From NCBI GenBank assembly GCA_947493945.1, contig CANLSR010000008.1, positions 1 to 64,000 of the forward strand: a stretch of DNA of 64,000 nucleotides. The letters are read 5' to 3'. The notes below the pieces were generated by a model, which did not search any database, had not been told where the DNA came from, and saw nothing but the letters and a program-made list of their open reading frames with translations. Positions 31,291 through 39,153 of this stretch are shown in pieces (the first letter of the stretch is position 1; each line of letters starts with the position of its first letter). Source of the DNA: an uncultured bacterium (GTDB lineage: Bacteria > Bacteroidota > Rhodothermia > Rhodothermales > Rubricoccaceae). A program made the translations under genes and the position numbers.

Positions 31291-31585
31291 GGATGGGAGG
31301 CCGCGTTCCTACTGGGTGTACATCCTCGCCAGACGGTCCCGGGTACTCTACACCGGCATCACGAACAACCTTGCCAGGCGGGTCGAGGAGCACCGAGTTG
31401 GACAGGGCAGCCAGTTCACCAAGCGCTACCAGGTCCACCGTCTCGTCTACTGCGAGGAGCATCGCCAGGCTAGCGACGCGATTCAGCGCGAAAAGCAGAT
31501 CAAGGACTGGACGCGCGAGAAAAAGCGAGCGCTGGTCGAAGCGAACAACCCGGACTGGACGGACCTCGCGACCGACTGGCGGTGA
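31289..31585 (+). CDS. Single-domain GIY-YIG endonuclease
   Basis: The 98-residue product belongs to the COG2827/UPF0213 group. Motifs are WVYILA and LYTGITNNLARRVEEH (the two GIY-YIG strands and the catalytic Arg), FTKRYQVHRLVYCEE, and AIQREKQIKDWTREKKRALVEANNPDW with the metal-binding Glu and terminal Asn. The in-frame ATG at 31289 overlaps the outer edge of the repeat. An upstream GTG at 31235 would translate the repeat itself, adding EILHFAQDD. Cellular targets of such proteins are unknown. Its fit against the repeat suggests the two are functionally linked. Confidence 0.9.
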   Translation: MDGRPRSYWVYILARRSRVLYTGITNNLARRVEEHRVGQGSQFTKRYQVHRLVYCEEHRQASDAIQREKQIKDWTREKKRALVEANNPDWTDLATDWR

Positions 31586-31693
31586 CCAGCGGCGAGCCGT
31601 TCGAATACACCTGAGGCCCGACGCCTCGTCGCGCCGGCGACGACCGCCAGCGGCGAGCGCGGAGACTCGGCTTCCACCAACCGGCCCCCGTCT

Positions 31694-31782
<89 letters not shown>

Positions 31783-31798
31783 AAAGAGCCCCGCCAAT

Positions 31799-31987
31799 CT
31801 AGCGCCGCAGCGACTCGTTCTCGTCGGTCAGCCGCGCCACCTCGCGGATGGAGCCCTTGAGGTGGACGCGGAGGTTGTCGTGCTCCTCGCGGAGCGCCGC
31901 CAGCTCGGCCTTGAGCTGGTCGATCTCGGCCTTGACCTCGCGCAGGCGGGCCTTGGGGACTCGGATGGTATCGGCGTCGTCGCTCAT
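31799..31987 (-). CDS. Small coiled-coil protein
   Basis: The 62-residue product is almost entirely one predicted coiled coil (PKARLREVKAEIDQLKAELAALREEHDNLRVHLKGSIREVARLTDENESLRR), with heptad leucines and alternating charges. I do not recognise a family; it resembles small division- or envelope-associated coiled coils only in general form. A TAGCTTCC box sits 32 bases before the ATG, which supports a real transcript. Confidence 0.65.
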   Translation of the reverse strand: MSDDADTIRVPKARLREVKAEIDQLKAELAALREEHDNLRVHLKGSIREVARLTDENESLRR

Positions 31988-32019
31988 TCGGGGGGCCGCG
32001 GGTGCCCGGTTCGGGGATC

Positions 32020-32027
32020 GGAAGCTA
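32020..32027 (-). promoter_or_regulatory. TAnnTT-type -7 box for the coiled-coil gene
   Basis: TAGCTTCC on the minus strand, preceded by GCCG. Confidence 0.4.
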
Positions 32028-32040
32028 CGGCGAGCCGGGG

Positions 32041-33591
32041 TCAGCGGGGGCGCCCGTCGTCGATGGGCTGGGGCCGGTAGGGCGCCCGCTCGCCCTCGTC
32101 GCGGCCCGGCGCCTGGCGCGGGGAGTCGGCGCCGGGCAGGCGCGGGATGTCGTCGGAGGTCACGGCCGCCTGCTGCTCCAGCGTCAGGCGGTAGCCGCCC
32201 GCCCCGCTGGCGGCGCCGATGACGACGCGGTAGGCGCCGGCCGAGGGCAGCGTCAGGCGGACGCGGGCGCGGTCGCCGTCGGGCGAGGCCGCCGTCCGCG
32301 TGCCGTCCGGCCCGATCAGCACCAGCGACGGCGTGAACCCGTCGGTGCGCGCCTCGATAAGCACCCGGTCGCCCGTGCGGCCCCGGAGGACGTACGTCTC
32401 CGAGCCGCCCGCGGCCAGCGAGTCGCTGACGCCGGCCCCGGCCCGCAGCGCCGGCCCCGTCAGCTCCTCGGTCGGGCCCGTCTCCTCGCGCTCGGCCTCG
32501 ACCGCCAGCTGGACGGAGTACGCCCCGCGCTGGTCACGGCTCTGGGAGGTGACCAGCACCGTGTGCGACCCGGTCTGGCCCGGCGTGAACACGAAGGTGA
32601 CCACGCCGCCGGCGCGGCCCGTCTCCCCGCTCACCGCCCCGCCCGGGCCCGTCACGGTCACGACGGGCGCGAAGGCGCTCGACCGGACCGTGACGGTGTG
32701 CTCGCGGTCCTCGGTGCCCTCGAACTGGTAGCGGTCGCGGAAAAAGCCGTCGGCGCGCTCGCTGAACTTGCCGAGCTCGGCCTGGACCGCGGAGCCGCCC
32801 GCCGCCAGCGGCCGCACCGGCTCCTTCTGGGTCAGCCGCACCGCGTAGCTGCCCGTCTCGCCCGGCTGCCGCGACGTGATCACGATCCGGTACAGCCCCG
32901 GCCCGCGCAGGTCGGCGATCTGGAACGTCCGCGTCACCGACTCGTCGTCGCCGACGTCCTCGGCCTCGACGCGGTCACCGGCCGGCGTCTCGACGAAGAG
33001 GTCGGGGATGAAGTCGTCCGACGAGACCCGGACGGTGAGCAGGCGCCCAGACGAGTCGGCGGCGAACGTGTAGAGGTCGCGGTAGCGGCCCGACTCGTCC
33101 TCGAAGTCGGACTCGCTCAGGGAGCCCTGGGTCAGCCCGGGTTCGGCGAGCGAGACGGCCTGGGGGCCCGTCGGGTCGGCCGGCGCGGCCGCGACCGTCT
33201 CCTCCGCCACGGGGTCGTCGTCCTGGAGCATCCCGGCCGCCACGACGCCCAGCACGGCGAGCACGGCCACGCCTAGGGCGAGCAGCAGCGGCGTCCGCCA
33301 GCGGGAGGCGGGGTCGGGCGGGGCCGCGGCGCGGGCCGGACGCGGGAGGCCGGTCGCGGCGCCGTCGCCGGCGGCGAGCGCGGCGGCGGCGTCCCACGGC
33401 GCGGCCGTCGGGTGGCCGTTGGGGCATCCGCCCAGGGCCTCCCACGTCTCCCGCAGAGACACCTGGCCGCAGGTCTCGCACATCACGACCTGGTTGGTCG
33501 GCCGGAACGGCGTCCGCGTGAGGGGGTCGGCGACGCCGGCGCGCAGGAAGCGGGCGTCGGCGTCGGCGTCGAGGCGGTGGAACTCGGGCAC
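32041..33591 (-). CDS. Membrane protein with zinc ribbon and repeated PPC-like domains
   Basis: The 516-residue product has a cytoplasmic N-terminal zinc-ribbon-like segment with CETCGQ and CPNGH (about 37-60). One membrane helix follows (TPLLLALGVAVLAVLGVVAAGML, about 100-122). Three tandem beta-rich modules of the pre-peptidase C-terminal (PPC) type come next, each with the pattern YTFAADSSGRLLTVRVSSDD...DLFVETPAG...GLYRIVITS. The tail is proline- and charge-rich. PPC domains usually accompany secreted proteases, but no protease domain is present here. The role is unknown. A sensor or a scaffold spanning the inner membrane would fit. Confidence 0.75.
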   Translation of the reverse strand: MPEFHRLDADADARFLRAGVADPLTRTPFRPTNQVVMCETCGQVSLRETWEALGGCPNGHPTAAPWDAAAALAAGDGAATGLPRPARAAAPPDPASRWRTPLLLALGVAVLAVLGVVAAGMLQDDDPVAEETVAAAPADPTGPQAVSLAEPGLTQGSLSESDFEDESGRYRDLYTFAADSSGRLLTVRVSSDDFIPDLFVETPAGDRVEAEDVGDDESVTRTFQIADLRGPGLYRIVITSRQPGETGSYAVRLTQKEPVRPLAAGGSAVQAELGKFSERADGFFRDRYQFEGTEDREHTVTVRSSAFAPVVTVTGPGGAVSGETGRAGGVVTFVFTPGQTGSHTVLVTSQSRDQRGAYSVQLAVEAEREETGPTEELTGPALRAGAGVSDSLAAGGSETYVLRGRTGDRVLIEARTDGFTPSLVLIGPDGTRTAASPDGDRARVRLTLPSAGAYRVVIGAASGAGGYRLTLEQQAAVTSDDIPRLPGADSPRQAPGRDEGERAPYRPQPIDDGRPR

Positions 33592-33613
33592 GGTCGTCTC
33601 GGGCGGGGGACGG

Positions 33614-33621
33614 AGAAGCTA
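33614..33621 (-). promoter_or_regulatory. TAnnTT-type -7 box
   Basis: TAGCTTCT on the minus strand, 22 bases before the start of the zinc-ribbon/PPC gene. Confidence 0.35.
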
Positions 33622-33781
33622 GCGCGGTCGGCGCGCCCGGTCCTTCACGCCGACCACGTCGCGACGCTCCGCCGGGCGGACTCGCCTCCCGCTGGCGGTC
33701 GCGGCGGGCGGGGCCCGCGGAGAGGAGCCGGCTCGCCCGCGAGGTCCGCCAGCGGAGGTCCGCCGCCGGCGGGCTCGGACG

Positions 33782-34450
33782 TCAGCCGGCGATGAGCCGC
33801 ATGAACTCGGCCCGGGTGTCGGTGTTGTCCAGGAAGACGCCGCTCATGGCGCTCGTGGTCGTGTGCGAGTTCTGCTTTTCGGCCCCGCGCATCATCATGC
33901 ACAGGTGCTGGGCCTCGATCACGACGGCGACGCCCTCGGGCTGGAGCACCTCGCTGATGGCGTCGCGGATCTGCAGCGTCAGCCGCTCCTGGACCTGGAG
34001 GCGGCGCGCGAACACGTCCACCACGCGCGGGATCTTGCTCAGCCCCACGATCCGGCCGTTGGGGATGTAGGCCACGTGGGCGCGGCCGAAGAACGGCAGC
34101 ATGTGGTGCTCGCACAGCGAGTAGACCTCGATGTCCTTGACAACGACCATCTGGGAGTAGTCCTCCTCGAACAGCGCGCTCTCCAAGATGGCCACCGGGT
34201 CGAGGCGGTAGCCGTGCGTCAGGAACTGGGCCGCCTTGGCGACGCGCTCGGGCGTCTTGACCAGCCCCTCGCGGTCGGGGTCCTCGCCGACGAGCGCCAG
34301 GTGCTCGCGCGTCAGCGCCGCCAGCCGCTCGGTGTTCTCGGGGTGGTAGACGTCGCGGCGCTCGTAGAGCAGCGGGCTCGCCAGCTCGGAGGCCAAATCG
34401 GAATCGCCGCCGTCGACGGGGTGATGGTTCTCGGGGTGCTTATTCGCCAC
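33782..34450 (-). CDS. folE: GTP cyclohydrolase I
   Basis: The 222-residue enzyme converts GTP to 7,8-dihydroneopterin triphosphate, the first step to folate and to queuosine precursors. Zinc ligands and active-site residues are in [23 protein letters not shown] and [39 protein letters not shown] is also diagnostic. The gene overlaps queD by 11 bases, so both are made from one transcript. The pairing hints at a shared pterin/deazapurine route. Confidence 0.97.
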   Translation of the reverse strand: MANKHPENHHPVDGGDSDLASELASPLLYERRDVYHPENTERLAALTREHLALVGEDPDREGLVKTPERVAKAAQFLTHGYRLDPVAILESALFEEDYSQMVVVKDIEVYSLCEHHMLPFFGRAHVAYIPNGRIVGLSKIPRVVDVFARRLQVQERLTLQIRDAISEVLQPEGVAVVIEAQHLCMMMRGAEKQNSHTTTSAMSGVFLDNTDTRAEFMRLIAG

Positions 34451-34847
34451 GGTACACGACGGAGTTGTTGGGGGTCTCGCGGAGCATGACCTCGTGGAGC
34501 CCGGGCACGTGGGGCGCCAGCTGCTCCCAGACGGCGACGGCCAGCGTCTCGGTCGAGGTCTTCTTGCCCTCCAGGAAGGGCACGTCGAGGTTGAGGTTCT
34601 TGTGGTCCAGCGGCTCGACGACGTGCTGCTGGATGGTCTTCTTCAACGCCGCCAGGTCCACCACGAAGCCGGTGTCGGGGTCGGGCTCGCCGGCCACGGT
34701 CACGTCGAGCTCGTAGTTGTGGCCGTGCCAGTTGGGGCTGTTGCACTTGCCGAAGGTCTCCCGATTCCACGCGTCCGACTGCTCGGGGTTGTGGAGGCGG
34801 TGGGCGGCGTTGAAGTGGGCCTTGCGGGTGACGTAGACGGTGGGCAT
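34440..34847 (-). CDS. queD: 6-carboxy-tetrahydropterin synthase (QueD/PTPS family)
   Basis: The 135-residue enzyme belongs to the 6-pyruvoyl-tetrahydropterin synthase fold. Zinc histidines are in FNAAHRLHN and [11 protein letters not shown]. The catalytic Cys lies in [12 protein letters not shown] and the Glu anchor near the C-terminus ([16 protein letters not shown]). It acts on the FolE product towards queuosine (QueD) or tetrahydropterins. The Cys-containing motif favours QueD. The start at 34847 gives [16 protein letters not shown]. It overlaps folE. Confidence 0.92.
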   Translation of the reverse strand: MPTVYVTRKAHFNAAHRLHNPEQSDAWNRETFGKCNSPNWHGHNYELDVTVAGEPDPDTGFVVDLAALKKTIQQHVVEPLDHKNLNLDVPFLEGKKTSTETLAVAVWEQLAPHVPGLHEVMLRETPNNSVVYRGE

Positions 34848-34914
34848 GGGGGGAGTCGGTCGGTGCCGGGCCAACCCGCCAGCCGCTGGCGACGTTCCGG
34901 GCCGGGCGGGACGG

Positions 34915-35340
34915 TCAGCCCTCGGCGCAGGCGTCGCACGTGCAGTAGCCGCGCAGCACCTCCCACCGGAACAGGCCCGAGCCGTGGCCGTCGCCCCAGA
35001 CGATCTGGAGCGCGTAGTGGCCGGCCGGCCTAAGCTCCTTGATCTCGTACGTCATCAGCGACGGCAGCTGGAACACCACCGGGTCGATGGGCTGGGCCAT
35101 GTTGGCGTGGCCGCCGCGGCACTCGGCGCACGGGCAGGCGCGGCGCAGGCCCTCGTAGGAGTACACCGAGACGTGGCCGTCCGCCCACTCGACGGTCAGC
35201 GACTGGTCGCCGGCGTCGGCCGCTAGCCGGACGGGGCGGGCGGCGTCACTCGGGCCAGACGTAGCGGGTCGGGCCGCAGGGGCGGACGGTGCGTTCCCCG
35301 GCAGCGGGGTCGAGGGCGTGGATGTCTCGGGGCCAGTCAT
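34915..35340 (-). CDS. DUF971-domain protein
   Basis: The 141-residue product has a Pro/Ala-rich N-terminal 50 residues. The DUF971 domain follows (VRLAADAGDQSLTVEWADGHVSVYSYEGLRRACPCAEC, then ALQIVWGDGHGSGLFRWEVLRGYC). Two Cys pairs (CPCAEC, CTCDAC) may hold metal. DUF971 occurs in iron-sulfur carrier contexts and in gamma-butyrobetaine hydroxylase; the exact role here is unknown. Its first 95 bases overlap the end of the neighbouring broken gene in another frame. Confidence 0.8.
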   Translation of the reverse strand: MTGPETSTPSTPLPGNAPSAPAARPATSGPSDAARPVRLAADAGDQSLTVEWADGHVSVYSYEGLRRACPCAECRGGHANMAQPIDPVVFQLPSLMTYEIKELRPAGHYALQIVWGDGHGSGLFRWEVLRGYCTCDACAEG

Positions 35341-35668
35341 CTCGGAGGGCGTGGAGGGCGGCGAGCGCCGACGCGGCGGCGTCCCACTCGTGGTCGTTGG
35401 CGGTGCGGAGGTCGACGCCGAGCGCGAGGCTGAGGTCGGCGTCCATCTGCCGAGCCTCAACGCCGTAGTCGTAGCGGCGGTGCCACAACGCCCACCGGAG
35501 CACTTTGGGGTGCGCCTCGGTCACGAGCACGCCCGACTGGCGGTTGCGGAGGGCGAGGAGCACGGCCATCCCTCCCAGGCTCATCGACCCGTAGAGCGAG
35601 TTCGGCGCCGCGACGTTGAGCCGCACCTCCGGGTAGCGCGCGCGGAGCCAGCGGTCGGCCGGCCGCCA

Positions 35669-35690
35669 CCCCGGAGGGACAGCGCAGCTA
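35669..35690 (-). repeat. Dispersed insert, copy C (gene-breaking, 22 bp)
   Basis: On the minus strand it begins TAGCTGCGCTGTCCCT and ends GGGG, followed by TGGCGG, like copies A and B. It is 22 rather than 24 bases, so it shifts the frame. Without it the reading continues ...WSTGPSG then WRPADRW.... Confidence 0.7.
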
Positions 35691-35819
35691 CCCGCTCGGC
35701 CCGGTGCTCCAGCACGTCAGCGTGTCGACGCCGACCGAGAGCAGGTCGTCCGTTCCTATCGCGCCGAGCACGTCCTCGGCAGAGTTGTGGGTCGACAGGA
35801 CCACGGACCCGGCCGCGCT

Positions 35820-35901
35820 CTCGCGGACCGCCAGCCGGGCCAGGCCGTGCCTCCCGTTTCCTCGCGGACCGCCAGCCGGGCCAGGCCGTGCCTCCCGTTT
35901 C
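35820..35901. repeat. 41-bp tandem duplication
   Basis: Two identical 41-base units, 35820-35860 and 35861-35901, each run from CTCGCGGACCG to CTCCCGTTTC. The unit is not a multiple of three, so it breaks the DUF429-like gene. The perfect identity suggests a recent event or an assembly artefact. Confidence 0.95.
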
Positions 35902-35956
35902 CTCCCGGATCGTAGCCGACGACGGTGCCGGTCATTAGTACAGAGCTCAAGCTGGA

Positions 35957-36066
35957 GTCATCCTGAGCTTGTCGAAGGATCTCAGCGCCGCCCCTCCAAA
36001 CCGTCGGTACCGGCGCCGACAGGCTGAGCGTCCGAGTTGAGATCCTTCGCGTTCGCTCAGGATGAC
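35957..36066. repeat. GTCATCCTGAGC element, copy 2
   Basis: The 110-base element has perfect 12-base ends (GTCATCCTGAGC / GCTCAGGATGAC). Inner arms are GTCGAAGGATCTC and GAGATCCTTCGC, and the middle contains CGGCGCCGACAGGCTGAG. It lies between the broken gene and the 3' end of the short-chain dehydrogenase gene. Confidence 0.95.
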
Positions 36067-36097
36067 AAGAGGAGCGTACAGCATCCCGAACTGTGCG

Positions 36098-36931
36098 CTA
36101 GAGGAAGAGGTCCGGCATGAACTCCGTGGCGCCGGGCGTGACGGCGTACTCCGACAAGTCGGTCTTGCCGATGCCCGCCAGCACCTCGTCGTCAATGTAG
36201 AAGTGGCCGGTCTCGGTGGCCGGCTGGGTCAGGACGGCGTGGGCGGCGTCGGCCATGATCTCGGGCGTGCGGCTCATCTCCATCATCGGCTCGCCGCCCA
36301 GGGCGAACTCGACGGCGGCCGTGGCGATGGTCGTGCGCGGCCACAGCGCGTTGGCGGCGATCCCGTACTCCTGGAACTCCTGGCCCCAGCCCAACACGCA
36401 CATCGACATGCCGTACTTCGAGATCGTGTAGGCCACGTGGGGCGCGAACCACCGCGGGTCGAGGTTGAGCGGCGGGCTCAGGACCAGCACCTGGGGATCG
36501 TTGCCCTTTTTCGCGCTGGCCTTGAGGTGCGGCAGCGCGGCCTGGGTGACGCAGAACGTGGCCCGGGCGTTGACCTCCTGCATCAGGTCGTAGCGCTTCA
36601 TGGGCGTGTTCTCCGTGTCGGCGAGCATGATGGCCGATGCGTTGTTGACCACGATGTCGATGCCGCCAAAGCGGTCCGCGGTCTCGGCGATGGCTTGCGC
36701 CACGCGGTCTTCGTCCCGGGCGTCCACCTGGAGCGCCAGCGCCTGGCCGCCGGCCTCCTCGATCTCGGCGGCCACCGTGTGGATGGTGCCGGGCAGCTTG
36801 GGGTGCGGCTCGGCCGTCTTGGACGCGATCGTCACGTTGGCGCCGTCGCGCGCGGCTCGGACGGCGATGGCGCGGCCGATGCCGCGGCTGCCGCCGGTCA
36901 TGAAGATCGTTTTGCCGGAGAGGGACGCCAT
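36098..36931 (-). CDS. Short-chain dehydrogenase, HSDL2-like
   Basis: The 277-residue oxidoreductase has the Rossmann motif TGGSRGIG near the N-terminus, NNASA in the middle and the active-site YTISKYG. A Ser lies before the Tyr in VLVLSPPLNL. The pattern ASKTAEPHPKLPGTIHTVAAEIE...GGQALALQVDARDE matches the hydroxysteroid dehydrogenase-like 2 group. The substrate is unknown. The gene is flanked on both sides by copies of the GTCATCCTGAGC element in the same orientation, as if it were a captured unit. A TACCTTCC box precedes it. Confidence 0.92.
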   Translation of the reverse strand: MASLSGKTIFMTGGSRGIGRAIAVRAARDGANVTIASKTAEPHPKLPGTIHTVAAEIEEAGGQALALQVDARDEDRVAQAIAETADRFGGIDIVVNNASAIMLADTENTPMKRYDLMQEVNARATFCVTQAALPHLKASAKKGNDPQVLVLSPPLNLDPRWFAPHVAYTISKYGMSMCVLGWGQEFQEYGIAANALWPRTTIATAAVEFALGGEPMMEMSRTPEIMADAAHAVLTQPATETGHFYIDDEVLAGIGKTDLSEYAVTPGATEFMPDLFL

Positions 36932-36952
36932 GGGGTCGGGAGGAGAGGGACC

Positions 36953-36960
36953 GGAAGGTA
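36953..36960 (-). promoter_or_regulatory. TAnnTT-type -7 box for the dehydrogenase gene
   Basis: TACCTTCC on the minus strand, 21 bases before the ATG. Confidence 0.4.
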
Positions 36961-37051
36961 GACGCGCCCGCCCTCCGCCCCGCCCACTGCGGTACGCGCC
37001 GCCAGCCGGCCGGCAGAGCCGCTGAGTCCTGACTCCAAGCCTCCCAAACAC

Positions 37052-37159
37052 GTCATCCTGAGCGTGCGAAGGATCTCGCGCCGACGCTCCGTGCCGTCCG
37101 GACCAGCGCCGACGTGCTGGGAGGCCGAGTCGAGATCCTTCACGTTCGTTCAGGATGAC
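37052..37159. repeat. GTCATCCTGAGC element, copy 3
   Basis: The 108-base element runs from GTCATCCTGAGC to a slightly changed right end (TTCAGGATGAC). Inner arms are GCGAAGGATCTCG and CGAGATCCTTCACG, with AGCGCCGACGTGCTG in the middle. Confidence 0.93.
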
Positions 37160-37220
37160 AAGGAGGTGCAAGGCGATCTAGCAGCCCTGACAGCAGAATC
37201 GGGACAGGACCCTGCCATAC

Positions 37221-37249
37221 TTGACAACGCAAAGTACTTGGCGTACACT
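37221..37249 (+). promoter_or_regulatory. Sigma70-like promoter/operator upstream of membrane protein and regulator
   Basis: TTGACA (37221-37226) and TACACT (37244-37249) are 17 bases apart and 20 bases before the next ATG. Overlapping them is a stretch (37217-37238) that aligns with 38337-38358 before uppS, sharing TACTT, AA and GCAAAG. It may be the operator of the winged-helix regulator encoded downstream. Confidence 0.4.
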
Positions 37250-37269
37250 CGTCCCGTCCCCACGCCGCC

Positions 37270-37938
37270 ATGCCCACCGACCGCCCCGCCCTCCGCCGCC
37301 GCCAGCCCGCCGTCGCGCCCGACGACGCGGTGGCCTCCAGCCTGCGCTTTATCCGCGAGACGATGGCGCGGACGGGCACCTTCACCGCCGTCCCCGGCTG
37401 GGGCGGCGTCGCGATGGGCGCCACGGCCGTCGTCGCGGCCGCCGTGGCCCACCGCCAGCCGACCGTGAGCGGCTGGCTGACCGTCTGGACGGGCGAGGCG
37501 CTGGTCGGCCTGGTCATCGGCGCCTGGACGACGGTTGCCAAGGCGCGGCGTGGCGGCGCTCCCCTGCTGAGCGGCCAGGGTCGGAAGTTCTTGCTCGGCA
37601 TCCTGCCCGCCTTGCTCGTCGGCGTCGCGCTGACGCTGGCGGTCTACGCCTACCAGATCACGCCGACGGGCGAATACGCGGCGCGCACCGGCGTGTCGGA
37701 CGCGACCGCCAGCCTGCGGCTGCTGCCCGGGCTGTGGCTGCTGCTCTACGGCGCCGGCGTGGTCTCGGCCGGCATGTTCTCCGTCCGCCTGGTGCCGCTG
37801 ATGGGCACGCTGTTCATGCTGGCCGGCGCGCTCTCGCTCTTGGCCCCGGCCGCCTGGGGCGACGTGTTCATGGCGGCCGGCTTCGGCGGGCTCCACCTCG
37901 TCTTCGGCGCCCTGATCGCCCGGCGCCACGGCGGCTGA
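37270..37938 (+). CDS. Multi-pass membrane protein paired with winged-helix regulator
   Basis: The 222-residue product has about six predicted membrane helices (for example FLLGILPALLVGVALTLAVYAY, LLPGLWLLLYGAGVVSAG, LVPLMGTLFMLAGALSLL). The N-terminus is soluble and contains SLRFIRETMARTGTFTAVPG. I do not recognise a named family, but membrane proteins with this SLRFIRETM start commonly precede a small winged-helix regulator, as here (11 bases apart). A sensory or transport role is possible. Confidence 0.75.
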   Translation: MPTDRPALRRRQPAVAPDDAVASSLRFIRETMARTGTFTAVPGWGGVAMGATAVVAAAVAHRQPTVSGWLTVWTGEALVGLVIGAWTTVAKARRGGAPLLSGQGRKFLLGILPALLVGVALTLAVYAYQITPTGEYAARTGVSDATASLRLLPGLWLLLYGAGVVSAGMFSVRLVPLMGTLFMLAGALSLLAPAAWGDVFMAAGFGGLHLVFGALIARRHGG

Positions 37939-37949
37939 CCTCCCTGACT

Positions 37950-38291
37950 ATGCCCAAAAAGACCCCGCTCCGACGCGCGCCCCGGCCGGCGCCGACCGTC
38001 CCCGACCTCGACCCCATCGTGCACCAGCGCGTGCGCCTGGGCATCCTGAGCGCGCTCGCGGCCGGCGGCACGACCTCGTTTACCGACCTCAAGACGGTCT
38101 TGGACCTGACCGACGGCAACCTGTCCGTCCACGCGCGCAAGCTGGAGGACGCCGGGTTCGTCGCCGTCGACAAGTCGTTTTCGGACCGGACGCCGCTCAC
38201 CGAGTTCTCGCTCACCGCCGCCGGCCGCCAGGCGCTGGCGGAGTACCTGGACCAGATGGAGGCCGTGATCGCGGCGGCTCGAACGGGCTGA
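37950..38291 (+). CDS. Winged-helix transcriptional regulator
   Basis: The 113-residue product fits the wHTH family related to MarR/Ars[58 protein letters not shown], followed by the wing ([25 protein letters not shown]). No ligand- or metal-binding domain is attached. It follows the membrane protein gene by 11 bases, so it likely controls that operon. A 24-base dyad after its stop and a shared motif before uppS are candidate binding sites. Confidence 0.9.
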   Translation: MPKKTPLRRAPRPAPTVPDLDPIVHQRVRLGILSALAAGGTTSFTDLKTVLDLTDGNLSVHARKLEDAGFVAVDKSFSDRTPLTEFSLTAAGRQALAEYLDQMEAVIAAARTG

Positions 38292-38303
38292 CGTGGCCGC
38301 TCT

Positions 38304-38327
38304 AGTGGGCAACGGTCGTTGCCCACT
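38304..38327. promoter_or_regulatory. 24-base dyad between regulator and uppS
   Basis: AGTGGGCAACG and CGTTGCCCACT pair perfectly around a 2-base centre, 12 bases after the regulator stop and 19 bases before the uppS ATG. A 2-base loop is too tight for a good RNA hairpin, which favours an operator over a terminator. CTTTG-AAATG-CAAAG across the uppS start forms a second small dyad. Confidence 0.45.
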
Positions 38328-38346
38328 CACCCTTCCTTACTTTGAA

Positions 38347-39153
38347 ATGCAAAGAACTCTCGACACCATACCCGGCCTCCACGTCGCCTGCGTCATGGAC
38401 GGCAACGGCCGATGGGCCGAGCGCCGCGGGCTGCCCCGCCCGGCCGGCCACCGCGCCGGCGCCGAGGCGCTCCGCCGCGTGGTCGAGGCCGCGCCCGAAC
38501 TGGGCGTCGGCACGCTGACGGCGTACGCGTTCTCGTGCGATAACTGGTCGCGGCCCCGGCCCGAGGTCGAGGCGCTGATGGGGCTCCTGGGCCGCTACCT
38601 CCGGTCTGAGACGGCGCGGCTCAAACGAGCCGGTGTGCGCCTGCAATTGATCGGCCGCCGCGACCGGCTGCCCGTCGCCCTGCGCAACGCGGCGGCGCGG
38701 GCCGAGTGGGAAACGCGCGGCGGCGCCCGTCTGGCGCTCCGGCTGGCCGTGGACTACTCGGCGCGGTGGGCGCTGTGCCAAGCCGCCGGCCGGCTGGCGG
38801 AAGCTGCGGGCGCGTCGGCGGTCTCGCCCCGCGCGGCACTCAGCAGCACGCCGGCCGGCTCTGCCACCCCGCCAGGGACAGCGCCAGCTAGCGGCGCGGC
38901 GCCCACGCCTGACGCCTTCGAGGCGGCGCTCGCCGACGCCCTCCACCCCGACGGCGCGCCGGCGCCGGCCGTCGACCTCGTCATCCGCACGGGCGGCGAG
39001 CAGCGGCTGAGCGACTTCCTGCTCTGGGAGAGCGCCTACGCCGAGCTCCTGTTCCTCGACACGCCCTGGCCCGACGTCACCGGCGACGCGCTGGCCGACG
39101 CCGTCGACGCCTTCCGCCAGCGCACCCGGCGCTTCGGCGGGCTGGCCGCCTGA
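38347..39153 (+). CDS. uppS: Undecaprenyl diphosphate synthase-type cis-prenyltransferase
   Basis: The 268-residue enzyme extends farnesyl diphosphate to the C55 lipid carrier for peptidoglycan. Catalytic Asp18 is in [28 protein letters not shown] and the C-terminal [24 protein letters not shown] are diagnostic. A low-complexity insertion (about residues 165-190, Ala/Pro/Ser/Thr-rich) separates the two halves. Part of it (173-183) is encoded by the dispersed 24-bp insert in frame. The ATG at 38347 lies within a TTTG/CAAAG motif that may bear on regulation. Confidence 0.92.
   Translation: MQRTLDTIPGLHVACVMDGNGRWAERRGLPRPAGHRAGAEALRRVVEAAPELGVGTLTAYAFSCDNWSRPRPEVEALMGLLGRYLRSETARLKRAGVRLQLIGRRDRLPVALRNAAARAEWETRGGARLALRLAVDYSARWALCQAAGRLAEAAGASAVSPRAALSSTPAGSATPPGTAPASGAAPTPDAFEAALADALHPDGAPAPAVDLVIRTGGEQRLSDFLLWESAYAELLFLDTPWPDVTGDALADAVDAFRQRTRRFGGLAA
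38863..38894 (-). repeat. Dispersed 24-bp insert, copy B (in frame in uppS)
   Basis: Identical over 32 bases, on the opposite strand, to 10294-10325 in the multicopper oxidase gene. Flanked by CCGC and TGGC in element orientation. Eight codons are added without a frame change. Confidence 0.8.

Larger units (their letters stand above)
35246..35935 (-). pseudogene. Broken DUF429-like (RNase H-fold) gene
   Basis: Three consecutive pieces in different frames read as one protein: MTGTVVGYDPGGNGRHGLARL, then VVLSTHNSAEDVLGAIGTDDLLSVG, then WRPADRWLRARYPEVRLNVA through EAHPKVLRWALWHRRYDYG to TRYVWPE. The order of the G-D-P loop, the E-A-H-P motif and the late D-E-W-D-A helix fits DUF429-like predicted nucleases. 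Two lesions break it: a 41-bp tandem duplication (35820-35901) and a 22-bp insertion (35669-35690). Deleting both on paper restores one continuous frame. The 3' fragment still has a good reading frame of 126 residues. Confidence 0.75.
36932..37269. other. Intergenic stretch with promoters and repeat copy 3
   Basis: No gene is visible between the divergent dehydrogenase and membrane-protein genes. It holds the dehydrogenase -7 box, repeat copy 3 and a sigma70-like promoter for the rightward genes, annotated separately. Confidence 0.7.
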
